The notes: generated by a model from the sequence alone, not told the origin. A DNA stretch of 64,000 nucleotides from Leucaena leucocephala (GCA_037074615.1 CM073524.1:18925406-18989405); one strand, 5' to 3'; numbered from the stretch's first letter, positions 22,976 through 35,559 are shown. A program made the numbers and translations.

Positions 22976-25900
22976 TGTAACACCCTAATTTTTAGGCCTA
23001 GAGATGCCAGAAAGAGAAATCAAGGGCATAATCATAATTATGGGAAAGATCGGGCTGGTAGCCGATGAGTACCATATTTTGCCAGAAAATAGAGAAAATT
23101 ATGCTGATCATTTCACTGAACTGTGAAATGTGCATATAAGGTCTCTATGTATATGAAAGAATTAGAAATGTGACTAGGGGTAAAATGGTCATTTTTGGAA
23201 AAGTGTGCGCGGGAGCGTACTTTCAGGCCAAAATAGCCCGGTCCGGATAAAATATCTGAAAATACCGGAAGATAGAGAAAAGGATTCCGGATTGAATGAC
23301 GCAACACAGAATTTTGATTTGAGGTCCCGATTTTTCTGTAAAAATTCTCGAAGATGGGAAATTACAGTTATAATCGGTAAAGGAAAGGCAGTCCGAATAG
23401 AGATGATCGGACTATGGCCAGAGGCCATACAATGTTGTCTAAGGCCCATAGTGACACCAGGGAAGGCCCAGGCCCATAATATCAGTTCAGTGGTAAGAGG
23501 GGCCGGTGTCCAGGAAAATGTGCAAAATGACGAAAATGCCCTTATGTTATAGAATAACTGAAGAATGAGTAAAGGGTATTTTGGTTATTTGGCTAAGGTT
23601 AGACAGTCAAGAAGGGGTATCTGGATAGTTGACCAGGGCCAGAGAATACTCTGGTAAAATATGAAAAGACAATAATGCCCCTAGACCTAGTAAAGGAAAT
23701 GAAAGGACTTAAGTGCAATTATGGAAAGTTTCAAGGCCAAAAAGGAAAGTAGACAAAAATGTGGGGTCCTTAAGTGTAATTTTAGCCAAGTAAAAATGGA
23801 CTTAAATGAAAAGAAGAAAAGTTCCCTTGGGCTAAATTGTAATTAAAGAAAGTTAGGCCGGAAGTGGTTTGGACTGTCCGAAAGCATTTCAATCCCAGAT
23901 TTCACCGGTAGAGAGAGCAAGTGACGCTCGGTAATCTGGCTTAATACAGGAATTTTTGAAGACTCCAGATAGCCAAAAATGGACTGATCGTCCAAAAGTT
24001 ATAAAAATTCATAACGGATATCCTAGAATTCAGATCTAGGTGCGAAAATACAGGATGATACGTCCTTATGGGACGGATGTTGGGAAACTGACAGAATACC
24101 GATAGGAGGCCTGTAGAAAAAGTTATTCGCAAATTAGAAAATCCAGACGGGAGTGTGAGGCCTCCGGGTATCCGATAGGGAGATTTATCGGTATTTAAAA
24201 AGGGACTGAATGAGTTCGGATGACCTCAGTCAGATGACTGATATGACTCACAAGGATGCCTGGACGCCGCAGGCCAATGTATCGGACAGAAGGAGCCGGT
24301 GTCCGGATAGGTGTATAAACGGTGAATAATAGATAAAATATTCAATAATTATTAACGGGGAAGATTCCTCGTAATACGTGCCATGAGGATATTGGCCCCA
24401 GAAAGGCCCAATAATGGCGCCAATAGAGGCCCAGTAAGATACTTGGACTGATAGGTGGGCCAGTGTCCGGCAGAACCCCGGAAAAGTGCAAAATTACGAA
24501 AATGCCCCTGTGTTGTACAAAAGTGTAACAGATGAATGAAGGGCATTTTGGTAATTCTAGACAGGCCCAGAAGCCAAGGTACATACAGATAAAGTTACTG
24601 AGAGTCAGTATATACCATGACAGAGTACAGAAGGGTATGAAATGACGATTTTACCCTTAGGGTTAAAATAGTGCAAGAAAGGGCACCCAAGAGTATTTTG
24701 GTAATTTGCCAAGGGCTGTTTCTTAGGAATCGACCCATCAGAGTACTTGAGCTTGATCAGGATCCAAGACAACATTCCCAGAGCCCAAAAACGTAGCCTA
24801 TGAAGTATGTGGGAAAAAGTGGCATTAAAATATTATTTTAATGCTGTTTCAATAAAGTAAAGTTACTCGGTCGGCACGATAACCGAGGAGTTGATCAGAT
24901 AAAGTTCTGGATTTATCTGGATAGCATTGGAAGGCATGAAAGGTCCCTTCTAGGTGCCACATGGAGTAATCTTAAAGGCAGAAGAAAAAGTTGAGGACAC
25001 GTATTACGAGGCAAGATACTGGACCGGTGAGTCAGCTGCTGAGGTGTCCAGGATTTTAGACATGTGATAAATATGGCGCTGAGGTGTCCCAATGATGTCA
25101 TGCATGATGCAGTAAAGGAGGAATTAAGAAAAATAGGAAAATCCAGGAAAAATCAGGACCGCAGGATCAAAGTTCATGGAAATTATGAGATTGCCATTGG
25201 AGGAGGTTATAAATACCCCCCTTGCCATTCATATGCCATGGACAAGAGCCCATTTTAGAGAGAGGAGGAGGTGCTAGAGAGAGAAAGTGAGAGGAAGAAA
25301 GAAAGAAAGGAAGTTCTGGCGGAGCTGGAAGCAGAATAGAGATAGTAGAGCTCTGTTGAGCCTTTGAGGTAGTAACTAATCCTAGCTTTTATGTAATGGC
25401 TTTGTGATTTATTGTGCTATTGTTTGGTTGGATTGTTGTCTTATATGTTATGTCTGAAGCTCTGCTATAATGCTATGATCATATGTTATTAAGCATGGAA
25501 GCACGCGGCATACTTATCTGTACACAATCAAAGCAAGCACTGTCACTCTGCATTACATATATTGTTATGATTGTTGCTACTGAGATTCCCCCGAATCTCA
25601 TCCAATAAGTAAACCATTACATGGGAGGTTATATCAAAATGAATTCTGGGAATTTTAAGAGACGCCGTTATGCTGCCGAAATTATGACAAGATGGCAATA
25701 GTAGAGAAAGGAGCTGATACGTACTGTGTACGTAGGTACTGTCTAAGGAGGCTGGAAGTGAGTGGACCTAGCCGGTTCATCCAGTCTTTCCTGGGTACTT
25801 ACGTAGAATGGTAGTTCACATGGGAATTACCGAATCGGTACAAGATCAGTTACTTTCTGAAGATGAAGCATAGCAGTTATGCTGCCGGATTTTAGGCAGA

Positions 25901-26557
25901 AAATGATGTAATAGAAATATGAGAATTTCATACATGCCCTGATGTATAATGACTTATTATTTAATAATAATTGTTATTTGGCATGTTTGACTGATATATG
26001 ATGGATGTATGCCTATGTATGTAATGTTGGTTGCTGAAAATTAACACTATGAACAGTAATCCGTAGGGACATGAGGATGTTTGACCCATAATTAAAAATA
26101 GTAAATGGATGAATTAATGTATGAAATTTTTAAGGTAAATAGTATACATACCAAGCTTCTATTTTATATATAGTATTACTCATTTGGATGTCTACACAAG
26201 AAGATATAAATTATCAAAGTTGGGACCAGAATGCTGGATTCAGGGAGAAAAACGTGGGATGAACAGTAAAGTTGACACGTTGACTGACGTTGACTTGGTC
26301 AATGAATGGTCAACGAGTTATTTTTATCTGAAATATAATTGAGTTATCTTAATTTATCAATTGGAACCACTTCGTTTCGATTTTTCTATAATTAGTTATG
26401 ATTTTTTGAAGTCAGGTCACTCATCTGGAATTTTCATAGTGAACAGTACTCGATAAGAGTAAAACTCCAGATTGAGAAATTGGACTTCAATAACCTTGAA
26501 AGTGGTTCTAAATGCTACTGAATGGTCCCTAAGACATATGAAAGGAAGGATGTTTCA
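22976..26557 (+). mobile_element. Solo LTR S3 in R1 pol
   Basis: 3582 bp from TGTAACACCC to GGATGTTTCA with perfect TTCTC duplications (22971-22975, 26558-26562). It is the longest LTR copy here with both ends. TATA 25208-25215, candidate donor GAG|GTAGTAAC near 25369, hairpin 25581-25600, structured element 25729-25805 with all stems intact. As R1 is young, both the insertion of the parent element and its collapse to a solo LTR are recent. Confidence 0.95.
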
Positions 26558-26562
26558 TTCTC

Positions 26563-29500
26563 CGTCAGACCTTCCTAGATGACCTTAACCAGCGGAATCT
26601 GCTTATTCCTTAATTGCTTGACTTTTCGGTCCACAATCTGAGCTGGTCCTACCTCATATGAGAGGTTATCTTGTAGAGTAATATCATCTTGTTTGATGAT
26701 ATGCGATGGGTCTGGGATGTACCTCTTGAGTTGAGAAACATGGAAGACATCATGAATCTGACTCAAATGCGGGGGAAGAGCTAATCTATAGGCCACAGAT
26801 CCTATTTTGTCAAGAATTTGGTATGGGCCTATATATCTCGGATGCAACTTTTTTATCTTCATCGATCGTCCTGCACCCGTTGTCGGAGTAATTTTGAGGA
26901 ATACATGATCTCCTTCTTCAAATTCCAACGGCTTTCTTCTCACATCTGCGTAGCTTTTCTGCCTACTCTGGGTCGTTGTTAGTCTTTTCTTGATCATCTC
27001 GATCTGTTTGGCAGTTTGATCTACCAGTTCGAGACCAGATATTCTCCTTTCACTCAACTCTGTCCAGCATAAAGGGGATCGACACTTACGTCCATATAGT
27101 GCTTCATACGGTGCCATTTGGATACTCGACTGGTAACTGTTGTTATAGGCAAATTCGATCAATGGTAAGTGAGTATCCCAACTCCCCTTAAAATCCAAAA
27201 CACATGCCCTAAGCATATCTTCCAGTGTCTGGATTGTTCTTTCCGTCTGACCATCAGTTTGAGGGTGATAAGCTGTACTAAATCTGAGAGTAGTCTCCAT
27301 TTCTTTCTGCAAAGCTCTCCAAAAATTAGACGTAAATCTGGGATCCCTGTCTGACACAATGTTATTCGGAACACCATGTAGCCTGACAATCTCTCTGATG
27401 TATAACTTTGCTAGTTTATCGAGAGAATCTCGCACATTAATGGCTAAGAAATGGGCAGACTTTGTCAAACGATCAATCACCACCCATGTAGCATCATGCT
27501 TTGCTGGTGTCATGGGTAGTCCTTCCACAAAGTCCATAGCTATGCTATCCCATTTCCATTCGGCAATATCTAGTGGCTGTAGCATTCCCGATGGTTTCTG
27601 ATGTTCCATTTTTACCTTTTGACATGTGAGACACCGTGACACATAAGTCACTATATTATTCTTCATTCCAGGCCACCATACTATTTTCTTTATATCATGG
27701 TACATTTTGGTCATGCCTGGATGCATGGTGTATTTGCTTTTATGTGCCTCGTCCAGAATTCTTTCCCTCAAGTCTCCAAAATTAGGAATGTAAGGCCTTC
27801 CACGAAAGCATAATAGTCCATCTTCAGAGATTGAAAAATTCTTAGTTTTTCCCATTCGTAACTTTTCTCTGAAGATTTCTGCTACCTTATCATGTTCTTG
27901 TGCTTCTTTAATCTCATCATGAATTAGGGCCTTAAATCGTGTTCCTCCTAATGAATGACCTGCAAGCTGCATTTGATACAAAGGACTCCAATCTCTAAAA
28001 TCCTCAAGTAATTTGGACTCTTTGATCATCAAAGCTGCTGCCTGCACTGCCTTCCTGCTCAAGGCATCAGCCACTACATTGGCTTTTCCAGGATGGTACT
28101 GAATTCAAAAATCGTAATCCTTTAACAGCTCCATCCATCTTCTTTGTCTCATATTTAACTCTTTCTGATCATGTAGATACTTTAGGCTCTTGTGGTCACA
28201 GAACAACTCAATAGTCGCTCCGTACAAGTAGTGTCTTCATATCTTCAAAGCATATACCACCGCTGCTAGCTCCAAGTTGTGAGTGGGATAGTTCTCTTCA
28301 TGAGTTTTTAGTTGTCAAGATGCATAGGCCACCACTCTCCCCTGCTGCATCAAAACACACCCCAACCCCTGCTTACTAGCATCAGTGTAAACCACATAGG
28401 GTTCTTTCAGGTCTGGAATGATTAGCACTGGTGTAGAGGTTAATTTCTTCTTCAACTCTTGAAAACTGGCCTCGCACTTCTCATCCCACACGAATGGCTG
28501 ATTCTTTCTAGTGAGCTTTGTTAGCGGAAGAGCGAGTCGAGAAAAGTCCTTGATGAACCTCCTGTAGTACCCGGCCAAGCCTAAGAAACTTCTAATCTCT
28601 GTCACCGTCTTCGGCTGTTCCCAGCTAACTACTGCTTCAATCTTGCTAGGATCCACAGCCACTCCCTCTTGGGATATGACGTGACCGAGAAATTTGACTT
28701 CATGAAGCCAAAATTCACACTTGCTTAGCTTGGCATAGAGCTGCTTCTCTTTCAGCGTACTCAGGATGATCCTCAAGTGCCTTTCATACTCCGTTAAAGA
28801 TTTGGAATACACTAGAATGTCATCAATGAAGACCACAACAAACTGATCTAAGTACGGCCTAAAGATTCGATTCATATAGTCCATAAAGATTGCAGGCGCA
28901 TTTGTGAGACCAAAGGGCATCACTAGAAATTCAAAATGCCCATAGCGAGTCCTGAATGCAGTCTTGGGAATATCTTCTGGCTTAATTCGGAGCTGATGAT
29001 AGCCTGATCTCAGGTCTATTTTTGAGAATACTGTTGCTCCAGCCAGTTGATCCAAAAGATCATCAATTTGAGGAAGAGGATATTTGTTCTTGATTGTGAT
29101 CTTATTCAGTTCTCGATAATCTATACATAGCCTTAGGCTACCATCTTTCTTCTTCACAAATAGTACTGGAGCACCCCACGGGGACACACTGGGTCGAATA
29201 AAACCCTTTTCCAACAACTCCTCAATCTGCTTCTTCAGCTCTATCATTTCATTAGGAGCCATCCTGTAAGGGGCTTTAGAGATTGGTCCTGCTCCAGGTA
29301 CTAAGTCGATCGCAAATTCCACTTCACGTTCAGATGGCAACCCTTGAATTTCCTTTGGAAACACTTCAGGAAATTCCTTGACTACAGGGATTTGTTCAAT
29401 TCCTTCTTCAACCTCTACTTGCATAGAGAAGAAAATGATGTACCCCTGACATCCCTTGCGTAAATCTCTGTTTGCTTGCGCCTCAGTGATGAAGTTCAAT

Positions 29501-29900
29501 CTGGTTTCTATACTAGGGATAGTTGCCTTTGGGGATAATACTAGGGCTTTGCTTTTACAGTCCAACAATATATTTTGGGAAGCTAACCAGTTTAACCAAA
29601 TTATTACATCAATCTCACGGAAGGGCATACATATCAAGTCTAGAGTAGCACAACAATGATCATATTGCACAATACAATTCAAACAAACATCAGAAGTTAC
29701 TACTCTAGCATCAGTTGGAGTTGTCACATATATATCATAATGAAGTTGGCTAATAGTTAAGCCCAACCGTGTAGCACAGTTATATGATATAAATGAGTGA
29801 CTGGCACCTGAATCGAACATCACTAATACAGAATGATTATTGATACTGATCATACCTTGAATCATGTAGGGTGACCTTCTTGCCTCCTCCTGATTAAGTG
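26563..29900 (-). pseudogene. pol: R1 pol: PR-RT-RNaseH-IN, catalytic residues kept
   Basis: Protease FDSGASHSFIS (about 29810), RT FIDDILVYS (about 28815), RNase H YTDASK (about 28385), integrase finger HPGMTKMYHD...CLTCQ (about 27620-27740), core AMDFVEGLP (about 27530), SDRDPRFTS (about 27340) and TDGQTERTIQ (about 27250) all look intact. Stops: TGA 28315-28317, TGA 28237-28239, TGA 28105-28107, TAG 26575-26577 (all minus). Two open stretches of 541 and 499 codons remain. The pattern, intact motifs with scattered transition stops, differs from the deletions in R2. Confidence 0.9.
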
Positions 29901-31109
29901 CAAATACCCTTCCTTGAGTTCGAGGCCTGGGGTTTTCCACATTTCGAGGACACTCGCGAGAGAAATGCCCTGGCTTCCCGCAGGTATAGCAGACATTTTG
30001 ACCATACCAGCACGGTCTATACCCATGATTTTCCCACAGATGTCACATACTTTACCTTCTTGTGGTCGATTTCCTGGGCCTCCTTTATTACGACCTCCTC
30101 TTTGGTTGCCATCTCCTTTACATGCCTTCTTATTATTCCACGGACGCTTTCTCTTTTTGTCACCACCACCACTACTACTATTACCAGCAAAACTCCTTCC
30201 TTGATTATTTCTCTCTGGGGGTCTATCCTCCCTGGAGTTTGGCTTATACAGTAATCGGTGATTCATACTATTTTCAGTCAACCGGCATGCTTCCACTGCC
30301 CGGTTGAATTGTTGGTATTGATGAGGGGTAACCTTCTCTCTCATTACTGAGTTTAAACCCCTGATTAGTCTTTCCGTCATCCATCTTTCGTCATCGATCT
30401 GACGGAGGTAGGTAGAGTAATGGGATAAGCGGATGAACTTTGACAAGTATTCGTCGAAAGGTTCCTTTTCTCCTTGCTTCAGCACAAGAAATTCGGCCTC
30501 CCGTTGGTCTCTGACTGATTGGGGAAAATATTTCTCATATAACTATTCCAGAAATATTTCCCACGTAACAGGAGTATTTCGAGACTATAAGAGAAGTTTG
30601 GTGTTCCTCCACCACCGATCTGCATCTTTTTCCAACTGGTATATTGCCATCTGTGCCTTTTTCTCAGATGGACAATCTAAGACCTTAAAGATCTTCTCCA
30701 ACCGATTTATCCATTCCTCAGCTGCCTGTACATCGAATGTTCCATCAAATACAGGTGGATGATGTTTACAAAATCATGTCATCCATTATTGGATACTATC
30801 GGGGTTTACTACTGGCTGGGGTACCACCTGAGGCTGTGGCATAGTTGTGACCTCTGGTATAGCTGCTTATTCTGGTACAGAAGCAGTCTCAGGCTGGGGC
30901 TGAGTTATATTTCTCAGTGCTGCCGCTACAGCTGCGGCTATGGTAGCATCTCGATCTTGATCTTGTTGGGTCTGCCTTGTTCTTACTTCCTCTATCGTCT
31001 TTTGTTGTTGCTCAAGACGATTCAAAATCAATTGTAATGGATCAGAAGAGGCACCAGCTTCATTAGCTAGATTCCTTTCAGATGATTGATTTCTTCTGGT
31101 TCTCACCAT
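29862..31109 (-). pseudogene. gag: R1 gag with stops and a frameshift
   Basis: ATG at 31109 (MVRTRRNQSS), then a coiled-coil-like segment (LNRLEQQQKTIEEVRTRQ), the capsid region with RWWRNTKLLL and EKEPFDEYLSKFIRLSHYS, a glycine-rich basic tail, and a knuckle pair ending CYTCGKPGHFSREC. Stops: TAA 30867-30869, TAA 30786-30788, TGA 30774-30776, TAG 30585-30587, TAG 30543-30545. One A is lost from the A-run in the first knuckle near 30035. In the original frame gag is fused to protease without a stop. Confidence 0.85.
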
Positions 31110-31294
31110 GATTTAACTATCCTTTATCTGAATTATATATATAGAGAGAGAGGGAGCAACAAGAATAAGTACTACAACCCATATATCATTATGCATCAAC
31201 AGTTAGTACATTAAGTTTTAATTACATTATGTACATCAAGTAAAGAAGCCTACATATCTGTTTCAAGTAATCTCTGACATAACCTACTACGAAT

Positions 31295-32254
31295 TCACAT
31301 CGGATTTAAGTAATAAAATATTGTAAAGGCTTCTAGATCTCGGATCCACGCCTCTACTTCATCAACACCCATGTAGTTTAGCTCTGTAATACGCTTGCTC
31401 CATTTCTGCGTAGTTGGGAGAACGTGGATCATGGCAGCTACAAACATCCTGGGATCCACTGGAACCCGATCCGCTATAAGAGTACGGTAGAACTGTCTCA
31501 CCAATTGAAAATAATCCAGATAGACGTTTAAACTTTGTGTTCCGTCCTTCCGAATATACCTCCCGAACCATTTCATTTGTGCCAGCAACTGTTCATATGT
31601 TTGGTAGTCATCCCTCCTCAACCGATGGACTAGAGCAGGCTCTATCTGTCCTAGAGGGACTAATCTATCACCGTCAAGGAAAGCAGGCTTACTGGGTCCA
31701 GGGGTATTTAATTTATTTGATCCAAGGATATCAGGCTCTACTGGTTTTGTTCCACTAGGTCCAGCTTCATCGGGCCTTCTCAGGATACCCTTATATCTTA
31801 GACCATAAAAGTCTTCAGAATCTCTAGGTTTGGTCAGGAAATACCTATCAAGATCAAACTGGGGTAGCATATATTCTGGTATGTGGGTTGGCCTAATTAG
31901 ATTATCTGAGGATCTGGGAACTGGATTGGGGATAGTGGAAATTCGAGGTGGAGTCTCTATCCGCTCAAAAGTGATAGTGGATTGGATAGAGTCATTATCA
32001 CTATCATCATATTCATTCTCCCCAAATTCTAGGTCCTCTTCCAAAGGTTCTAGACCCTCTTCTGGATCCTCCTCTAGATCCTCCTCCATTTCCATACCCT
32101 CTGGAATATCCATCTCTGGGATTTCCTCTGCCCATAGCTCTCCCTCAGGTTCCCCTTCTATCTCTGGTTCCCCAACTTCATTTGGAATAGGCTCTAGCTA
32201 TTCACCGTTCCCATCATTTATAGGGTCATTTAGTCCTTGGTTATGATCAGCCAT
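31295..32254 (-). pseudogene. R1 leader ORF between PBS and gag (one stop)
   Basis: ATG at 32254 (MADHNQGLNDP), nine bases after a TTTTGCAG acceptor; about 319 codons with one TAG at 32198-32200. The N-terminal part is very acidic (EDLEEDPEEGLEPLEEDLEF, DDSDNDS). Then comes N-x-PGPS-x-P as in R2, and a helical C-terminal half with QSLNVYLDYFQLVRQFYR, DPRMFVAAMIHVLPTTQKW and EAWIRDLEAF. The VLPTT-x-x-W block and spacing match R2, so the two are homologous though far diverged. Function unknown. Confidence 0.7.
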
Positions 32255-32261
32255 CTTTAAT

Positions 32262-32268
32262 CCTGCAA
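32262..32268 (-). promoter_or_regulatory. Candidate 3' splice site, R1
   Basis: CTTTTGCAG|G before the leader ATG. Together with the AAG|GTAAGT donor at 33966-33965 it would define a 1.7 kb intron running from the 5' LTR past the PBS. Confidence 0.45.
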
Positions 32269-32368
32269 AAGTTTAATCCAAATGTCAATTTATCCCAAAA
32301 TTGACCATTAGACTTTTGACTAATTCTACTAACTTTTAACTAAACTACAATCGGAGCCAAAATCTTTT

Positions 32369-32380
32369 GCTCTGATACCA
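32369..32380 (-). other. R1 primer-binding site (tRNA-iMet)
   Basis: TGGTATCAGAGC on the minus strand, three bases after the end of the 5' LTR at 32384. Confidence 0.9.
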
Positions 32381-32383
32381 AAA

Positions 32384-35119
32384 TGTCGCATCCTTACTTT
32401 AATGACCATATATGATCCATTAGTAGCCTTTGGAACCACTTTAGGATCAATTAAAGTTGGAATCAAAGATCTAAAATTGTTGAAAATCTCTCTCAGGTAC
32501 TGTTCATATAGCACTTTTCAGATTTTTCCCAAACTTTGGAAATTCATATTTAAATCTAGAAAACTCCAAATGAGGTGATTACAATTCCTAATGAAATATA
32601 TTTAAAACCTATTTATGGGGAAAATAATGAATAGGTTCAAGCGCAACTACAAAGTTCCAAAACAATTCGCAAACATACACTGTTCATATGGTAATTTTCC
32701 AGTTTTCCAGAATCCAACTCTTAATTTTGAAAATTCACCATAAATTCGTTTAATATCCAAATTGGACGTACTTGGTGTCTATTTAAAGCTTAAGATGTCA
32801 ACTTTAAGCATACTAAATTTCAACATTTAATTCATACAATACCATATCCAAAATATGTTGTAAATCTCACTGCCTTCTAACAGAACTTACATTAAGTACT
32901 CTTTGTTCCATATTTACATAATATAAGTGTATCTAACACAACCAAGCATGCTTCAAACACCATCAATTAGCTCTTTACCTCTTCAATGCTCAGCACCTAC
33001 CATGGTTTAATATGAAAAAGAGTGAGATTTCCAAAGAAATCCCAATAGCATTCAACACAACTTTAACATCATCAAGTAATTATTTAAAGCATGTTATATG
33101 ATATGGGAGCCACACATTCATTCTCATATTGTTGGCATTCTCTAACATGCATTTGTCATGACATCTTAGCAAGGAGATTACCACATAATCAAACCCATCA
33201 AGCTTGCACATCATCACATAATACCATGCTCAACCAAACATCATAAACAACAAGACCAATAAATAATTACAAGACAATGATAAAGTTAGAGTTGTTGCTA
33301 CCTCTTGGAGATCTTTGTGTTTCCTTGTTGACTTGAAGTTCTTTAGGTGTACAAATGTCAAATCCTAATTATTGAACAACAATTTCATGTCATTACACTT
33401 CTCAAACATAATCCAAACTTAAAAATCCTAACTACCCTTTCTTGAATGCAATTAGGGTTTTGTTTATCCTAAGCACTAACATTAACTCTTGGGATCCTAT
33501 CCTACATAATTTTGGCTAAGGAATCCAATGGTGTGATCCAAATTTTGAAATTGCTTCATCTCCTATACTGTCCGTACGGACAGTAACGAAAATTGCAACT
33601 TAGGGTTTTCTAAAACTTCCATTTTGATGTCTAAGGCTTCCAATTAGGGTCTCCCTACTATATCCTACACAAAATTGCATTTTGAACACATTGGAGGCCT
33701 TAAAATCATCATATCTTAACCCTAGAACAAAGTTCATAAATCTGGACAGCAAGGTAGTTCAAGAACAATTCCAAGAAACCATTGATTCCATGAACTAAAA
33801 CATGTTAAATCTTTTCCTTTTCAACTTGTCTTTGCTATCCTTATCATGACTTTCATCTTTTCCTAATTTGGGCAGCATCTCCCCTTGTAAATTCATGGTT
33901 CCCAACCCTTAAAAACCATAAATCAAACTTCCAAACAAATCATTAAAAGCTTGGAAGTATACTTACCTTAGTATCCTTGAACTTTGGGAGGTTGGAAGCT
34001 TTGTCTTTGGCTTGAGTTTTGAATTGACAAGAGTTTCTCCTATGTAAAGAGGGCTGCACGAAATTGAAGTCTTTGGAGGGGGTATTTATAGGAAAAATTG
34101 AGGGGAAACAAGGGCTAAGATCCAATTCCTAAAAGCTTGATCCAAGGGTTAGAATTTAACCTCCTTTTTCATTGTAATTATGACAACTTTAAATATTTAT
34201 CTCCATTTTCTCATATTTTTCTGAGGTCTTTTTATATTCCTAATACTTAATTTTTTTCAGATACCTTAAAAGAAACTTTAATACGATAAAAATTCATATA
34301 GGGATAGTTTTGTTATTTCCCCATTATAAAAATGTCTTGGAACCTCATTTTCCATTTTATGGAATTTATTGGGATTTTTCTGAATATTTTTCAAAACTGC
34401 CATTTCCGGCCCGAAATTTCCCGAAATTACAATTTTGCCCCTATTTTAGTTTGGGCTCATACTGGCTATTGGACTTTGACTTGGCCCATAATAACCCATC
34501 TAAATTTATTCTAAGCCTCCTGGTAAAATTTCATGGTCTTCAGTTTAGATTTGGTCCTTCGACGAATAAAATCCTAATTTTTAGAGCCGGTAGACAAGCT
34601 CCTAAAATTCCTTTAAAATTCTATTTAAAATTATCTGGACATCTTTTGGACGTGTGGTCTTTTTTACAATCTCCCATAATTCCCAAAGTATCTTCTATCA
34701 TAATCTCACAGAATTCTGAAGTCCAGTCAGTCTCCTAAAAATTCCAGGTTATTTTCCCAGACTTACCGAATTTTTATCAATTAATCGGGACCTCAAATCA
34801 AAATTCTGATGTCTCTCATTCAACCCGAAATTTTGTGCTTTATCTCCCAGTATTTTCATATCTTAAATCCGTACCGGGCTGTTTTGGGCTGAAAGTACAG
34901 TTTTTGTGAATTTTCACAAATCACATTTAGGTCCCTTAACCTTTTTCATCTTTGCAGTTTAGTCCCTGAAGTTTTGTCTACTTTGGACTTTTGGCCATAA
35001 TACTTTCTAACTTTACAATTTGATCCTTTATTTAATCCGTCATACCATTTACATTTCTCCAATCATTTCCTTAGCTATAAACTTAGGGTTTTCGGCTAGG
35101 GAAATTCTAGGATGTTACA
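32384..35119 (-). repeat. R1 5' LTR
   Basis: 2736 bp, TGTAACATCC...GGATGCGACA on the minus strand. TATA 34083-34090, donor 33966-33965, hairpin 33023-33044. It differs from the 3' LTR by about 30 mostly single-base changes, near 1.1 percent. Confidence 0.9.
33962..33969 (-). promoter_or_regulatory. Strong 5' splice site in R1 5' LTR
   Basis: AAG|GTAAGT, a full plant donor consensus, about 117 nt below the TATA box. Its place is shared with donors in C0, C2, E and F, although the sequence around it differs. Confidence 0.5.
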
Positions 35120-35559
35120 ATTTGTGCCTTGGTTTCAGTTGGGCAGTCGAGGACCTTAAAGATCTTCTCTAATCTGCTGACCCAATTCTCTGCTATCTGT
35201 ACTTTGAATGTTCCTTTGAACCTTGGAGGATTGTGTTTGCAAAATCAAACCATCCATTGTTGGATACCCACTGCCTCCTCCCTCGATTCAACCCGTCTCT
35301 AGGGCTGAACTGCTTGCTGTTATATTCCTTCAGGTTCTCTATCAGCCGCTCCTAAAGGCTCTGGTGGTCTTAAATTTCTTACAGCTGCTGCCATTGCTGC
35401 GGCTATGGCAGCATCTCTTTCCTGCTCATTTCGTGCCTGAGCTGCTCTCATTTCTTCTATCATCTTTTATTGTTGTTCTAACCGTTCTAAAATTAGTTGA
35501 TTAAGATTTCCAGCTTCTTGTGGTTCCTCTGCTGGAATCGTTCTTCTTGTTCGAACCAT
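35120..35559 (-). pseudogene. gag: R2 gag, N-terminal part
   Basis: ATG at 35559 (MVRTRRTIPAEEPQEAGN), then the coiled-coil-like ILERLEQQ segment and the start of the capsid region (VQIAENWVSRLEKIFKVLD). Several transition stops are present (for example Gln to TAA near 35467). R1 is inserted at its end; the frame continues at 20124. Confidence 0.8.

Larger units (their letters stand above)
20125..35119 (-). mobile_element. R1: young Tekay-type retrotransposon
   Basis: Minus-strand element with two nearly identical LTRs (20125-22859 and 32384-35119; about 30 differences in 2.7 kb by eye), perfect ATTTG duplications (20120-20124, 35120-35124), PBS, leader ORF, gag-pol and PPT. S3 is inserted in the last part of pol. 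Net size without S3 is about 11.4 kb. Removing S3 and one duplication copy leaves 4613 nt of gag-pol, one short of a multiple of three, which fits a single one-base deletion. Confidence 0.9.

Noticed and set aside
25760..25785. Pol III promoter or SINE, from the GGTTCATCC box-B-like text in the 77-nt element
   Set aside because: The box is two bases short, no A box lies at the right distance, and there is no terminator T-run or poly-A tail. Its place inside LTRs fits a leader structure better.
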